From JBGSOV01 sp041738935 (GTDB lineage: Bacteria > Patescibacteriota > Gracilibacteria > CAIRYL01 > GCA-016699755), in NCBI GenBank assembly GCA_041738935.1, contig JBGSOV010000021.1:248001-312000 (forward strand): DNA of 64,000 nt, given 5' to 3'. The position numbers and the translations under genes are program-made. The notes under the pieces were generated by a model. That model did not search any database. It was not told the origin of the DNA and was given only the letters and a program-made list of their open reading frames with translations. The stretch's first letter is position 1. The number at the start of each line of letters is the position of its first letter. Below are positions 24,923-34,193 of the stretch, piece by piece.

Positions 24923-25051
24923 TTAGACGGAAAGTTTGGCTCTGCCCCGACGACGACGGGCGCTTAGTACGCGTCTCCCGCCTGGGGTGCGCATACGGGA
25001 TAAAAATCCATGAACTCGGTTGCGACGGCGATTTTTGGTCTTGCTCTGCAT
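24923..25051 (-). CDS. rpmH: 50S ribosomal protein L34
   Basis: A 42-residue, arginine-rich L34 (MQSKTKNRRRNRVHGFLSRM, then the RRVLSARRRRGRAKLSV end). The frame is open further upstream, but ATG at 25051 gives the standard size. The promoter at 25079-25108 lies just ahead. Confidence 0.95.
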   Translation of the reverse strand: MQSKTKNRRRNRVHGFLSRMRTPGGRRVLSARRRRGRAKLSV

Positions 25052-25078
25052 AGTAGGAAAGAATGAAAACGTAAAAGC

Positions 25079-25108
25079 ATTCTGGCACGAAGCCTTTTGT
25101 GCTGTCAA
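25079..25108 (-). promoter_or_regulatory. Sigma70-type promoter for rpmH-rnpA
   Basis: On the minus strand TTGACA (25108-25103) is followed after 18 bases by CAGAAT (25084-25079), giving a start point about 20 bases before the L34 ATG. The purB terminator lies just upstream, so the pair starts a new transcription unit. Confidence 0.6.
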
Positions 25109-25123
25109 TGCTTTGTGACTGAA

Positions 25124-25158
25124 TAAAAAAATAGCCCCAGAACATTTGCGCTCTGGAG
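25124..25158 (-). terminator. Rho-independent terminator downstream of purB
   Basis: CCCCAGA (25135-25141) pairs with TCTGGAG (25152-25158, one G-U pair) and on the minus strand is followed by TATTTTTTT. It separates the purB run from the rpmH promoter. Confidence 0.7.
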
Positions 25159-25170
25159 TCGTTTTCTGGC

Positions 25171-25251
25171 TAGGTGCATACTACGGTCAAACGAGCGAAT
25201 TTCGGATGGTAAAGTCTAGCTCATTAGGTATGCACATCGGTCAAACCGCTT
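25171..25251. repeat. Pair of imperfect direct repeats upstream of rpmH
   Basis: Two copies about 54 bases apart read TAGGT(GCATACTA)CGGTCAAAC at 25171 and TAGGT(ATGCACAT)CGGTCAAAC at 25225. The outer parts are direct repeats while the inner GTATGCAC core is inverted between them. They lie in a non-coding interval between the purB terminator and the purB stop. Role unknown; protein-binding sites are possible. Confidence 0.45.
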
Positions 25252-25290
25252 CTATGATACATTGAAGTGATTGGGAATGTCAAAGGGAAA

Positions 25291-26652
25291 TCATTCTGCA
25301 TTTCCAAACCGCTCCACGATCTCCACCGCCAAGCCGATGTACTGCCTCGGAGTCAGCTGTTTGAGTCGCTCTTTCTGATCAATAGGAATCGATAAATCTT
25401 CGACAAAAGCTTGGAAATCCGCAAGCGAGATCCGTTTGCCACGCGTCAGTTCTTTCAGTTTTTCATACGGTTTTTCGATTCGTTCGGCTCGGAGTACTGA
25501 TTGTACCGCTTCGGCAAGAACTTCCGGATTTTTTTCCAGATCGGATATCATAATTTCTGGAGCGATGTCTAATTTGCTCATCCCCTTTTGCAAACTTTGC
25601 AGGGCGAGAAGCTGATGCCCAAAAGCAACGCCCAAATTACGCAAAACCGTAGAATCGGTCAAATCGCGCTGCCAGCGCGAAATCGGAAGTTTTTCGGCAA
25701 AATGGTTGAAGAGCGCGTTGGACAAACCAAAGTTTCCTTCGGCATTTTCAAAATCGATTGGATTAACTTTGTGCGGCATGGCGCTGCTACCGACTTCGCC
25801 GGCTTTGGTTTTTTGGCGAAAAAAGCCGATAGAAATATAACCCCAAATATCTCGCGCAAAATCGATATTGATTGTATTGATTCGAGAAAGCGTATGCGAA
25901 AGTTCGGCGATAAAATCATGTGGCTCGATTTGAGAGACAACTGGATTCCACGTGAGGTCAAAACTTTCAACAAACTCTTTTGAAATCGTCAGCCAATCGG
26001 CTTCAGAAATCGCAATGACATGGGCGTTAAAATTACCGGAAGCACCGGCAAACTTGCCGAGAAACTCTTGTTGCTGCAAAAATTGGCGTTGGCGTCTGAT
26101 GCGCGCAGCAAAAATCAGAAATTCTTTCCCCATCGTCGTTGGACTTGCCGGCTGCCCGTGCGTTCGAGCGAGCATCGGGAGCGCCTTCCAATCTTGAGCA
26201 AGTGCAAAAAGCTTGTCCTCGAGTCCTTTGATTGTTGGCAATAGTACTTTTTCTGTCGCGTCCTTCAGCATCAAGGCGTACGCGAGATTGTTCACATCTT
26301 CACTTGTCAGCGCAAAATGAATCCATTCCGAAATATCGGCAAGCGAAGTCTCGGCGATCTGCGCTTTGAGAAAGTATTCGACTGCTTTGACATCATGATT
26401 TGTGACCACTTCGATCGAGCGGATTTGTTCTGCATCGGACTGAGAAAAGTCTCGGATAATTGACTCGAGCATTTCGCATTCGGATGATAAAAGTACCCGA
26501 CACGGAACATCCGCGCGCGCGCCCAAAGTGATAAGCCATTTGATTTCGACCAAACAGCGATATTTATTGAGCGATTCTTCGCTAAAATATGGACGAAGCG
26601 CATCGAGTTTTTTTTCGTAGCGACCGTCAAGCGGCGAAAGGGCATTGTGCAT
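25291..26652 (-). CDS. purB: Adenylosuccinate lyase
   Basis: A 453-residue member of the fumarase/aspartase superfamily. It starts MHNALSPLDGRYEKKLDALR; the signature GEVGSSAMPHKVNPIDFENA with the catalytic-loop serine is at about 290-310, and TSEDVNNLAYALML and ARTHGQPASPTTMGKE are also present. It removes fumarate from SAICAR and adenylosuccinate in purine and AMP synthesis. The form resembles the E. coli type with the long C-terminus. Upstream open frame to 26787 was rejected in favour of the ATG at 26652. It is the last gene of the minus run ending at a terminator. Confidence 0.95.
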   Translation of the reverse strand: MHNALSPLDGRYEKKLDALRPYFSEESLNKYRCLVEIKWLITLGARADVPCRVLLSSECEMLESIIRDFSQSDAEQIRSIEVVTNHDVKAVEYFLKAQIAETSLADISEWIHFALTSEDVNNLAYALMLKDATEKVLLPTIKGLEDKLFALAQDWKALPMLARTHGQPASPTTMGKEFLIFAARIRRQRQFLQQQEFLGKFAGASGNFNAHVIAISEADWLTISKEFVESFDLTWNPVVSQIEPHDFIAELSHTLSRINTINIDFARDIWGYISIGFFRQKTKAGEVGSSAMPHKVNPIDFENAEGNFGLSNALFNHFAEKLPISRWQRDLTDSTVLRNLGVAFGHQLLALQSLQKGMSKLDIAPEIMISDLEKNPEVLAEAVQSVLRAERIEKPYEKLKELTRGKRISLADFQAFVEDLSIPIDQKERLKQLTPRQYIGLAVEIVERFGNAE

Positions 26653-26716
26653 AAATTTGAGAATTGTGTCTCGATTATGCCGCAATGGAAGAAAAAACGG
26701 AAGTCTTTGGGTTCGC

Positions 26717-28165
26717 TTAGTAGGTTTCGAGGAATTTCGCAATCGTCCGCACAGTGCGTCCGGTCGCCAGTCCGACTTTTTCGTCAAAGGTTACCGAAGC
26801 GATATCAAGATGACACCATGGCGTTTTTTCATGAACGAAATTTTGGAGGAAAAGTGCACCTTCAATCGTGCCAGGTTTGAGTCCGCTGCTACAATTGACG
26901 ATATCAGCGGTTTTAGATTTGAGCATTTCGTTGTAACGCTGATGAAGGGGCAATTGCCAGAGTGGCTCATCAACTGCTTCGGAAGCGCGTTTGAGCGAAT
27001 CAAACAAACGCTGATTGTTGGTAAGACCGGCGGCAAAATCGTTTCCCACCGCATACGCGCACGCACCCGTGAGTGTCGCCGCATCGACCATCGCACGCGG
27101 CTTGATTTTGTCTTCGGCATAAGCCAGCGCATCGGCAAGAATCAGGCGCCCTTCGGCATCAGTATTATGAACTTCGACCGTCATACCATTGTACATGCGC
27201 AGAATATCATCCGGAAAATAAGCATCACGACTGACCATATTTTCGACAGAAGGAATCAGCAGTGTGATATTTTTGGCGACTCCAGATTTTGCCGCAATAT
27301 AAAACGCACCAAGCATTGTGGCTGCGCCGCCCAAATCTTGCTTCATCCAGCGCATGTGTCCGCCGGTCTTAATGTTGTTACCACCAGTATCAAATGTGAC
27401 GCCTTTCCCTACCAATACAAGTGGTTGTTCGCTTTTTTTGCCACCGGTATATTCGAGAATAATGAGGCGCGATTCGTATTTGCTCCCACGTCCCACGCCG
27501 AGAATACCACCGCAACCAAGTTTTTCGAGATCTTTTTCGAGTAACGTTTTGACCGTAACCGAGGAGATCTCCGCAGCAACTTCTTCTGCCATTTTCGTCA
27601 TATATTCGGGAGTCGCCTCGCTCGGCGGCGTATTAATAATATCTTTCGCAAGCTTGATTCCGGTACTTGTAACAGAAACGGAATCTAGATTTTTTTTGGC
27701 TCCTTCGACAAAAATGTGAACTTCGCTAAGTTTGGTTTCGGGTTCGGCATCTGGTTTCTTTTTTCCTTTAAACTCTAAAAATTCGTATGAACCAAGTGCG
27801 ACACCTTCTTCAAAGGCGGCAAACCGATTTTTGTCTAAACTTCCGGGAGCGACAATCAGCGAAGTAATTTTGAAGTTATTCGCGAGCGAAAAAACCTTTT
27901 CTCCAGCTTCGCGCGCTTCACGTGTAGTCACTTTAGCATTTTTTTCTAAAATTTGGAGGAGAACAACTCCGTCGCCAGAATAGACCGGAACAATACCGGA
28001 TTTGGCAATCGGATGTTTGGAAATGACCGAGCGTACCGCGCGTTTTTGGGCACGACTCAGTCCACGAAAAATCTTGCGACGCTGCGCATCAATATCATCG
28101 GCAAAAATTGGTGTAAGGATCGGGAGCTTAGAATTTTCTTTTTTGAGGTAAGAAAGGGAGAGCAT
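26717..28165 (-). CDS. pepA: Leucyl aminopeptidase (M17 family)
   Basis: A 482-residue M17 metallo-aminopeptidase. The C-terminal catalytic domain shows VLVGKGVTFDTGG (metal-binding Lys/Asp), MRWMKQDLGGAATMLGAFY, and the signature NTDAEGRLILADALAYAE with Asp/Glu ligands and the catalytic Arg. It trims N-terminal residues from peptides in the cytoplasm using two metal ions. It lies between the TrmH-like gene and purB in the same direction. Confidence 0.95.
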   Translation of the reverse strand: MLSLSYLKKENSKLPILTPIFADDIDAQRRKIFRGLSRAQKRAVRSVISKHPIAKSGIVPVYSGDGVVLLQILEKNAKVTTREAREAGEKVFSLANNFKITSLIVAPGSLDKNRFAAFEEGVALGSYEFLEFKGKKKPDAEPETKLSEVHIFVEGAKKNLDSVSVTSTGIKLAKDIINTPPSEATPEYMTKMAEEVAAEISSVTVKTLLEKDLEKLGCGGILGVGRGSKYESRLIILEYTGGKKSEQPLVLVGKGVTFDTGGNNIKTGGHMRWMKQDLGGAATMLGAFYIAAKSGVAKNITLLIPSVENMVSRDAYFPDDILRMYNGMTVEVHNTDAEGRLILADALAYAEDKIKPRAMVDAATLTGACAYAVGNDFAAGLTNNQRLFDSLKRASEAVDEPLWQLPLHQRYNEMLKSKTADIVNCSSGLKPGTIEGALFLQNFVHEKTPWCHLDIASVTFDEKVGLATGRTVRTIAKFLETY

Positions 28166-28247
28166 AAGTCAGAAAAAAAGAAGAAGTACTCGTATCTTGT
28201 CAAAATCAACGTAGAAAAAAAAGGTGTTTTGTAAAGAAAAGAGCTTT

Positions 28248-28718
28248 TTAAGCCATAAATCCTGTTGTTTGCCGCGTGCATTCGTACATGGCGATTCCGG
28301 CTGCGACTGAAACATTGAGCGATTCTTTCGTTCCGAGCATCGGGAGCAAAAAGACACGGTCAGCAAGAGCAAGCGCTTCGGATGAAACGCCATCGACTTC
28401 GTGCCCAAGTATCACAGCAAAATCGGTATTTGGTAATGTGGTTTCAAAAAGCGATTCGGCACCATCCGCGCATTCGAGCGCGTAGATCAAAAAACCTTGC
28501 TCCTTGAGTGTTTTGATGAGAAGAGATACAGAGTCGGCACGTTGCCAGGCCACTGATTTTTCGGCACCGAGTGAGACTTTGGTCATGCGCACATCAGACG
28601 GATCAGGGGTGTAGCCACAACAAAAAATAGTGTCAAAGCCAGCGCCATCAGCCGTACGAAAACATGCACCGACATTGTGCACCGAACGAATATTTTCGAG
28701 GATGAGCAGTTTTCTCAT
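28248..28718 (-). CDS. TrmH/SpoU family RNA 2'-O-methyltransferase
   Basis: A 156-residue SPOUT-fold methylase without an added substrate-binding domain. The three family motifs are present: NIRSVHNVGACFRTADGAGF, VILGHEVDGVS and LPMLGTKESLNVSVAAGIAM, which build the SAM-binding knot. It probably methylates a ribose in tRNA or rRNA; the exact target cannot be read from sequence. The start overlaps the stop of the upstream gene by one base. Confidence 0.9.
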   Translation of the reverse strand: MRKLLILENIRSVHNVGACFRTADGAGFDTIFCCGYTPDPSDVRMTKVSLGAEKSVAWQRADSVSLLIKTLKEQGFLIYALECADGAESLFETTLPNTDFAVILGHEVDGVSSEALALADRVFLLPMLGTKESLNVSVAAGIAMYECTRQTTGFMA

Positions 28719-29266
28719 CAGACTTCAGTTTTTGGAAGAACAGCATCAAGAGCGCCCCATTCGGATTCGATTCCTGATGGAATCAAAATGGTGACTTCGT
28801 CTCCGACATCTGCGCGAAAAAAGGTAACAGAAGCAAGCAGGATTTTGTACGATTTGCCATTGGCGAGTACTTTGTACTGACCATTTTCATAAGTGAGCGG
28901 GCCGATGACGCTGTCGCGCTCGACCGGTCCAATCTGTTTGTAAATAAATTTGCCGTCCTCGGTAATAGTAAGTTTCATGTGATCACCGACCACAAGCTTG
29001 GATTTGCTCGCATAATTCGCAGGAACGGGGTAGCTGCGTCCAGTAGTGTCAATCATATTTTGTCCATCAAAAGCACCTTCTATCACACGTGAGTCATCGC
29101 TAATCTGCGGAGCAGCAAGCGAGCGCGCCCGACTTTGGACAAAATCAAGATCTAAATCGGCACCATCACCAGCCAGTTCGGAAACAAGGCGGCGAGCGGA
29201 CCGAATTTGTTTTTCGGCATTATCAAGCATTTCGCGGATAAGCGCTAGTTTATTCGTGTCTGACAT
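28718..29266 (-). CDS. Conserved hypothetical protein, 182 aa
   Basis: The start MSDTNKLALIREMLDNAEKQ predicts an N-terminal helix or coiled coil (to about 35), and an acidic linker follows. A beta-rich core (about 60-180) contains VIEGAFDGQNMIDTTGRSYP, NYASKSKLVVGDHMKLTI, YKQIGPVERDSVIG and FFRADVGDEVTILIP. I have the impression of similar proteins of unknown function in other Patescibacteria, but this is memory, not a search. The beta part looks like a small OB- or SH3-like nucleic-acid-binding fold. It is tightly packed between the PfkB kinase and the TrmH-like methylase, which suggests an RNA-related or housekeeping role (inference). Confidence 0.65.
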   Translation of the reverse strand: MSDTNKLALIREMLDNAEKQIRSARRLVSELAGDGADLDLDFVQSRARSLAAPQISDDSRVIEGAFDGQNMIDTTGRSYPVPANYASKSKLVVGDHMKLTITEDGKFIYKQIGPVERDSVIGPLTYENGQYKVLANGKSYKILLASVTFFRADVGDEVTILIPSGIESEWGALDAVLPKTEV

Positions 29267-29276
29267 TTTTTGTTGA

Positions 29277-30266
29277 TTAAAAAGAGAAAGGTTTCGTTTG
29301 TATCTGAATCTCATCAGCGACTCGTTCGAGTGCCGCTTGCGGCTGTAATCCGGTTTGTGCACCAAAATGCGACACAACAGCTGCTGCATTCATAGTACCA
29401 ATTTTCATCGCTTCGGGCAAATCCTTCTCGCACAAAGTAGCGCCAACGACTCCAGTCATATAACTGTCTCCGGCGCCCAAAGTATCAACACGCGATGAGT
29501 CAGGATGTACTTCACAGAAGTAGAGGTTTTTGCCATCACAACCTGTCGAGCCATTGCGTCCATCGCTCACGATAATGCGTCCTGTCGCACCAGCTCGATA
29601 AAAAGTTGCAAAGATATCTTCCAAATCTTGCGCCTTGGTAAAAATTCGTGCTTCTTCAAGGTTAACCAAGAGAATATCAACCGTGGGGAGTAAGTTTTTG
29701 TAAGCATCTATCCCCTGCACCAGTGATTCGTTGCCAGGATTCCAACTGAGAAATTTTTCGGGATAGCGAATAAAATACTCAGAAATTTTGTCAAAAACCT
29801 TGCGCGAGCAACCAGACAAATGCTGCAAACAAACTCCGCCAAATTCATCAAGAATGTTTTCATCAAAATCTTCAAATTTGTCATTCGCACCGGGTGAAAA
29901 AAGTACCGTGCGTTCGCCAGAATCGGAAGAGAGAATAACGGAAAAACCGCTGCATTCTTGTGCTGCAACTTGGACATATCGATGATCAACGCCTTCATTA
30001 TTGAGGTTTTGCAGAATACGCTCGCGAACAAAATCGTCACCAACAACGCCCAGCATCGACGATTGAATACCAAAGCGCGCCAGCCCCACAGCAACATTGG
30101 CGCCGCCGCCGCCAAAGGTTTCACGGCGTTCTTTGATACGGACTTTTTCGCCCAGACAAAAGCCCAAATATTCGCCATCAGGCTGAGGAAAAACTGTTTG
30201 ACGAGCAGGTTTTAAAAACAAGTCGCTCGTAAGAGAGCCAATCGCAAGAAGATTTTTTGTATTCAT
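29277..30266 (-). CDS. PfkB-family carbohydrate kinase
   Basis: A 329-residue ribokinase-like sugar kinase. GGGGANVAVGLARFG (about 52-66) is the first PfkB signature and DTLGAGDSYMTGVVGA the second, with the catalytic Asp in GAGD. It phosphorylates a sugar or nucleoside with ATP. The substrate (ribose, fructose-6-phosphate, 5-dehydro-2-deoxygluconate or other) cannot be decided. An IolC-type aldolase-like protein is encoded far away at 53759; in true IolC the two parts are fused or functionally linked. It is 3 bases from the MFS gene upstream. Confidence 0.9.
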   Translation of the reverse strand: MNTKNLLAIGSLTSDLFLKPARQTVFPQPDGEYLGFCLGEKVRIKERRETFGGGGANVAVGLARFGIQSSMLGVVGDDFVRERILQNLNNEGVDHRYVQVAAQECSGFSVILSSDSGERTVLFSPGANDKFEDFDENILDEFGGVCLQHLSGCSRKVFDKISEYFIRYPEKFLSWNPGNESLVQGIDAYKNLLPTVDILLVNLEEARIFTKAQDLEDIFATFYRAGATGRIIVSDGRNGSTGCDGKNLYFCEVHPDSSRVDTLGAGDSYMTGVVGATLCEKDLPEAMKIGTMNAAAVVSHFGAQTGLQPQAALERVADEIQIQTKPFSF

Positions 30267-30269
30267 GAT

Positions 30270-31601
30270 TTAGGCGTAATGATGGATATCTGCAATTTGC
30301 GGATGCAAAGAGTGCGCATGAAAAGGAGAATGCTTAGGAAGAGGCAACTCGCGATAACGCCATTTGATAAGAGCGGCGCAAATGGCGAACAAAATCGCGG
30401 CAATTGCCAAAATGAAAAAAGCTATACGAATACCAAAATACTCCGAAATCACGCTCAGCGCAAGAGCACCAACCAAAACCCCTAACCATTGGAAGACGAT
30501 TTGCAGTGCCGCCACGCGTGGAGCATCGCTATGAGCGGTATGAGCAGCGATAATCCCCAGATTGGCAGGATGGATAATAGCCAGCGCCAACGAAATACAC
30601 ACCGCAAGCAGTGCAATGAGGAGTGGTGCCGTAGCTTGGGTCAGAAGCAGAAAAGGAATTACAGAAAACAAAAGTCCGCCGATTACAAAAATCATCCGAT
30701 CAGTACGATCAGCAAAGATCGAAATCATGCCAGAAAACAGCAGTGGAATCTGCATTGTCGCCAGCAAAAGTCCTACTCGCATTGGTGAAAGCTCAAGCTG
30801 AAAAGCCAACAATGGTAAAAATAGCAGCAACGCGTTGCGGATCAATTGCAAAAAACAGATGAGAAGGAGGGCAAATTTGAGTTGGGTCGTCAGCGACCGA
30901 AACAGCTGAAACAAACTTTTTTCTTCTATCCAAACCCGACTTGGACGTAAGAAAACGAAAGAGAAAGGTGAGTGGACGTGCGGTTTACGGAAATATGCGA
31001 GTACTGCGGCAACGAGAACACAGGGGAGTCCAATTATAAAAGCAATCGGTAAAACCGCTGAAAAATCAACCTGCAAAACCTCTGCTAGCCAAACAAGCAC
31101 AAACCCTGAACAGGCTGCAGAGGACATCCACGCAGCATTACGAAAAGAAAAGTTGGTACCAAATATAGTAGAAGCATTGTGAGCGCTGCTCAAAGTCATC
31201 AGTGCTTCGCGCGTCGACACATCGCGCGCAGCGTTGCCGACGCCTTGGATAATAGCCGCAACAAATAACAAAATCGGCTGAAACAGTATTCCGCCGAGAG
31301 CGTAGAAAAGGAGCGCAATTGCCGTAAAAATACGCGCATAAATCGCCACGCCAGCTCCTCCATTTCGAGTAATAATTTCGGACATGGGCGCCAGTGAGAT
31401 GAGCGCTACTAGTGCGCGCAAAGAAACGAGCAGTCCGACCAAAACAATATGCTCAAGTACAGACTGAACGAAGATTGAAAAGAACGGATCGATAAATCCC
31501 CACGCCAAAAAATCTAAAGCAAAGGCACCAATGACGATTTTTACCTCAGACGAGAATATCGGTCGCTGCGCCGATATATTTCGGATTGCAGCGAGACTCA
31601 T
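30270..31601 (-). CDS. MFS transporter
   Basis: A 443-residue protein with about twelve hydrophobic segments in two groups of six around a central loop (about 210-240), typical of the major facilitator superfamily. LISLAPMSEIITRNGGAG resembles the loop 2-3 signature. Substrate unknown; sugar or drug efflux are both possible. The last 20 residues are unusual, with six histidines (HSPFHAHSLHPQIADIHHYA). The start overlaps the surface-protein stop by four bases (ATGA), so they are translationally coupled. Confidence 0.85.
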   Translation of the reverse strand: MSLAAIRNISAQRPIFSSEVKIVIGAFALDFLAWGFIDPFFSIFVQSVLEHIVLVGLLVSLRALVALISLAPMSEIITRNGGAGVAIYARIFTAIALLFYALGGILFQPILLFVAAIIQGVGNAARDVSTREALMTLSSAHNASTIFGTNFSFRNAAWMSSAACSGFVLVWLAEVLQVDFSAVLPIAFIIGLPCVLVAAVLAYFRKPHVHSPFSFVFLRPSRVWIEEKSLFQLFRSLTTQLKFALLLICFLQLIRNALLLFLPLLAFQLELSPMRVGLLLATMQIPLLFSGMISIFADRTDRMIFVIGGLLFSVIPFLLLTQATAPLLIALLAVCISLALAIIHPANLGIIAAHTAHSDAPRVAALQIVFQWLGVLVGALALSVISEYFGIRIAFFILAIAAILFAICAALIKWRYRELPLPKHSPFHAHSLHPQIADIHHYA

Positions 31602-34108
31602 GCGCGGGCATAGCGGAACGCTCGATGAAAAAAGAACATCGAAGCAGCAAACGACAATGATAAAAAGAGGAGGAAAAAAGATTCAATTCCCATCCGAGGC
31701 GTATTCCCGACAGCGCCTAAATTTCCAGAAATCGGTGGATACTCTGGCGCGTTATGCAATCCATTAGATTGGGGCACCACTCGCAATTCGATATACTGTT
31801 CGCCTGTTGGCACACCAGTTTGAGTAAGTGGGATGACCGTAAAATAGTACGGAAGATTATTAATCAGATCTGGAATAATGACATTTCGTGTCGACCCTGC
31901 GACGCTAAAGCGCTCAGAATAGACTCCGGAAGCAATACCAAACTGGACATCAAAAAAGGCGGTCTGCAAAAAAGGCAAATCCCATTGCAGTTCAATCGAA
32001 CCATTGCGGGGAATACCGGTAATATTTTTGCTGAGATTAGGAGTTTGTGTTGCAAATGGTGTATCTGTTGGAGGAAGTGAGGGATCAAGCGGCATCGGTA
32101 CAGCAGAAACGGGCAGCGAACGTGCACTCTCGCCCCCATTTTGGCTCATCGCCGCAACGGTAAAATAGTAGACTTGCCCATTCTGTAAACCAGAAACAAT
32201 CGTGCTGCTCGCAGGAGCAATGGCTTCCGCTGCAACCGTATCAACAATAAGTTGGTTGGTGCCCGAGTAAACTCTGTAACCGCTAATTCCTTCACCGGGA
32301 GGAGCAAGCCACGAAATACTAACGGCATTCGGACCGCCAAGAGCTTGTACATTTGTCGGAGCGCTCAGCAGCGTATCAGATTTTACTCGGAGAGACACTG
32401 GCGCTTCAAAGCGTGTGGTGTTTTCCATTGTATCTTTCAGTTCAAAATTGAGGACATATTCGCCAGAAGTCTCGGGTGCCTTGACTGACATACTATATTT
32501 ATTCGGTTGATCTGGCGTGGCAAAAAGTTCGGTTGCAGCGCCGCTATTGCCAAAACGAACAGTGACCGAAGTAAGATTGGGCTCGGAAAAAGTGGTGATG
32601 GTGACCATTTCGCCTTTGATGACTTCGCCCGCAGGAAAAATCGACACTTCGCCAGGTTCTGGTGGAGTCGCATCGACTTCAAACGTAATAACATCCGAAG
32701 TTCGCAGCGAGCCTTCGACTTCTGTTACGCTCACCGAATGACTACCATCGGGAACATTTTTGAGCTCGTACGAGAAAAAGCCATCACCATCAACAGGAAT
32801 AATCACTTCGTTTTCATTTCCATCTTCGACAATAACACCATCCAGCGTCAAATGTAGATCAGAATTCGCCGTACCTTTTCCTGTAATCAAAATCCGACTA
32901 TCGCCAAACTTGGCATTGGATTCTGGCTTTTTGATTTCGAGTCCAGCAACGCCAATTGGCGGAGGAGAAATGTCAGGCGTCGGTATCGCTGTCGTAATCG
33001 GTGTATCGCAACCAGCACCAACACATTCTTCACTCACTTTGACCGTTACTTCGCCTTTGATATTGGGAGACACGGCTGAACCATCAAAATCATAAACAGT
33101 AATCGTATGCGTTCCTGCTTCGCTGAATGTGATGCCTTTTACAAAAAGTTTTTTACCTTCGTCAAAATCAGTAAATTGGTAAGTTCCGCCATTAGGGAGT
33201 GTGGCGAGATTGTCGGTGCTTTGGATAATAATCATGCGATTGTAGTCGCGGACGATTTTGTCGTTTTTATCCACACCAGTGATGGTGATGTCTGTCGGAA
33301 CACCAAATTGTGCTTCTTTGACAATATCGATTTGAAAATGATCAATCTTGTCATAGGTTTTGTCGCCTTCGTTGTCGTCCCCCAAAAAACTATTTGCCAT
33401 AAACACATTTAGATTGCCGCCGCTGAATGCCGATCCACTTGCTGCATAAAAAACGACTTTGGCGCGTGCATCGAGCGTAATGCCGCTGTTTTTGTCATAC
33501 GCGCTCAAATACGAAACACCATCAGAAAGCGAAAAAATCTGAAAAGCAACTTCGCCCATTTGATTGGTAAAACCGCTGCCAATTGCTTCGATTTTGTCTT
33601 CGGTACGCGATGAAATGAGATTTACCAAATGATTAGGAATCACGTTTCCGTGGCGATCAACCAAGCGCACACTGATTTGAACCGGTTGTTTGCCATCAGC
33701 AGGCGCAGCATCGCGCAAAGTCGTAATCGAAGAATGTATTGGTGAAACGCTGTCTGGATACACAGTAAACTTTGCTTGAGGAGCGCTCTGCCAAGCTTTT
33801 CCTTGCGGAAAGGCTCGCACGCTGTATTGTCCCGCCATGGACGTGTGAAATCCCACAAAATCAACCGTAGCAACACCTGTCAAATCGGCAGGTTCGCTGA
33901 TTTCGATGGTTCCACCTTGCGGCTTATCAATTCGAAAAACAATCGTTTCGCCAGCTTTTCCGACGTTTGCGGTCAGTCCGGCAGAATAGCCGGCAATCGT
34001 ATCAGTCGCATCAACCATCGCTGCCCACGCCTGCGAAAACACGACGCCCACGCCCGTACACACGAGACAAGCCATACCAAGCGCCCACAGTGAAAGGTTT
34101 CTTTTGAT
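31598..34108 (-). CDS. Large surface protein with Ig-like and fibronectin III domains, membrane-anchored
   Basis: About 836 residues. A signal peptide is followed by beta-sandwich modules (Invasin/BIg-like, e.g. PVQISVRLVDRHGNVIPNH), two fibronectin type III domains in the C-terminal third (SAPTNVQALGGPNAVSISWL; then NGSIELQWDLP), and a final membrane helix (FLLFLSLSFAASMFFFHRAF) with a basic end. It is predicted to sit on the cell surface, perhaps in adhesion. The first canonical start is ATG 34075, which gives a signal peptide with no basic n-region; an ATC at 34108 would give KRNLSLWALGMACLVCTG, a textbook signal peptide. I give the longer form. Confidence 0.75.
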   Translation of the reverse strand: MKRNLSLWALGMACLVCTGVGVVFSQAWAAMVDATDTIAGYSAGLTANVGKAGETIVFRIDKPQGGTIEISEPADLTGVATVDFVGFHTSMAGQYSVRAFPQGKAWQSAPQAKFTVYPDSVSPIHSSITTLRDAAPADGKQPVQISVRLVDRHGNVIPNHLVNLISSRTEDKIEAIGSGFTNQMGEVAFQIFSLSDGVSYLSAYDKNSGITLDARAKVVFYAASGSAFSGGNLNVFMANSFLGDDNEGDKTYDKIDHFQIDIVKEAQFGVPTDITITGVDKNDKIVRDYNRMIIIQSTDNLATLPNGGTYQFTDFDEGKKLFVKGITFSEAGTHTITVYDFDGSAVSPNIKGEVTVKVSEECVGAGCDTPITTAIPTPDISPPPIGVAGLEIKKPESNAKFGDSRILITGKGTANSDLHLTLDGVIVEDGNENEVIIPVDGDGFFSYELKNVPDGSHSVSVTEVEGSLRTSDVITFEVDATPPEPGEVSIFPAGEVIKGEMVTITTFSEPNLTSVTVRFGNSGAATELFATPDQPNKYSMSVKAPETSGEYVLNFELKDTMENTTRFEAPVSLRVKSDTLLSAPTNVQALGGPNAVSISWLAPPGEGISGYRVYSGTNQLIVDTVAAEAIAPASSTIVSGLQNGQVYYFTVAAMSQNGGESARSLPVSAVPMPLDPSLPPTDTPFATQTPNLSKNITGIPRNGSIELQWDLPFLQTAFFDVQFGIASGVYSERFSVAGSTRNVIIPDLINNLPYYFTVIPLTQTGVPTGEQYIELRVVPQSNGLHNAPEYPPISGNLGAVGNTPRMGIESFFLLFLSLSFAASMFFFHRAFRYARA

Positions 34109-34193
34109 TTTTGTCGGTCAATTATCTATGTATTATCTCAAATACAAACAAAAAAATCAACCATCGAGCGAAGGCTCGTCAAATCGCCTCAAA

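Noticed and set aside
26645..27544. 299-codon plus-strand open frame
   Set aside because: Antisense to pepA, which has all M17 motifs; the frame is a by-product of its codon usage.
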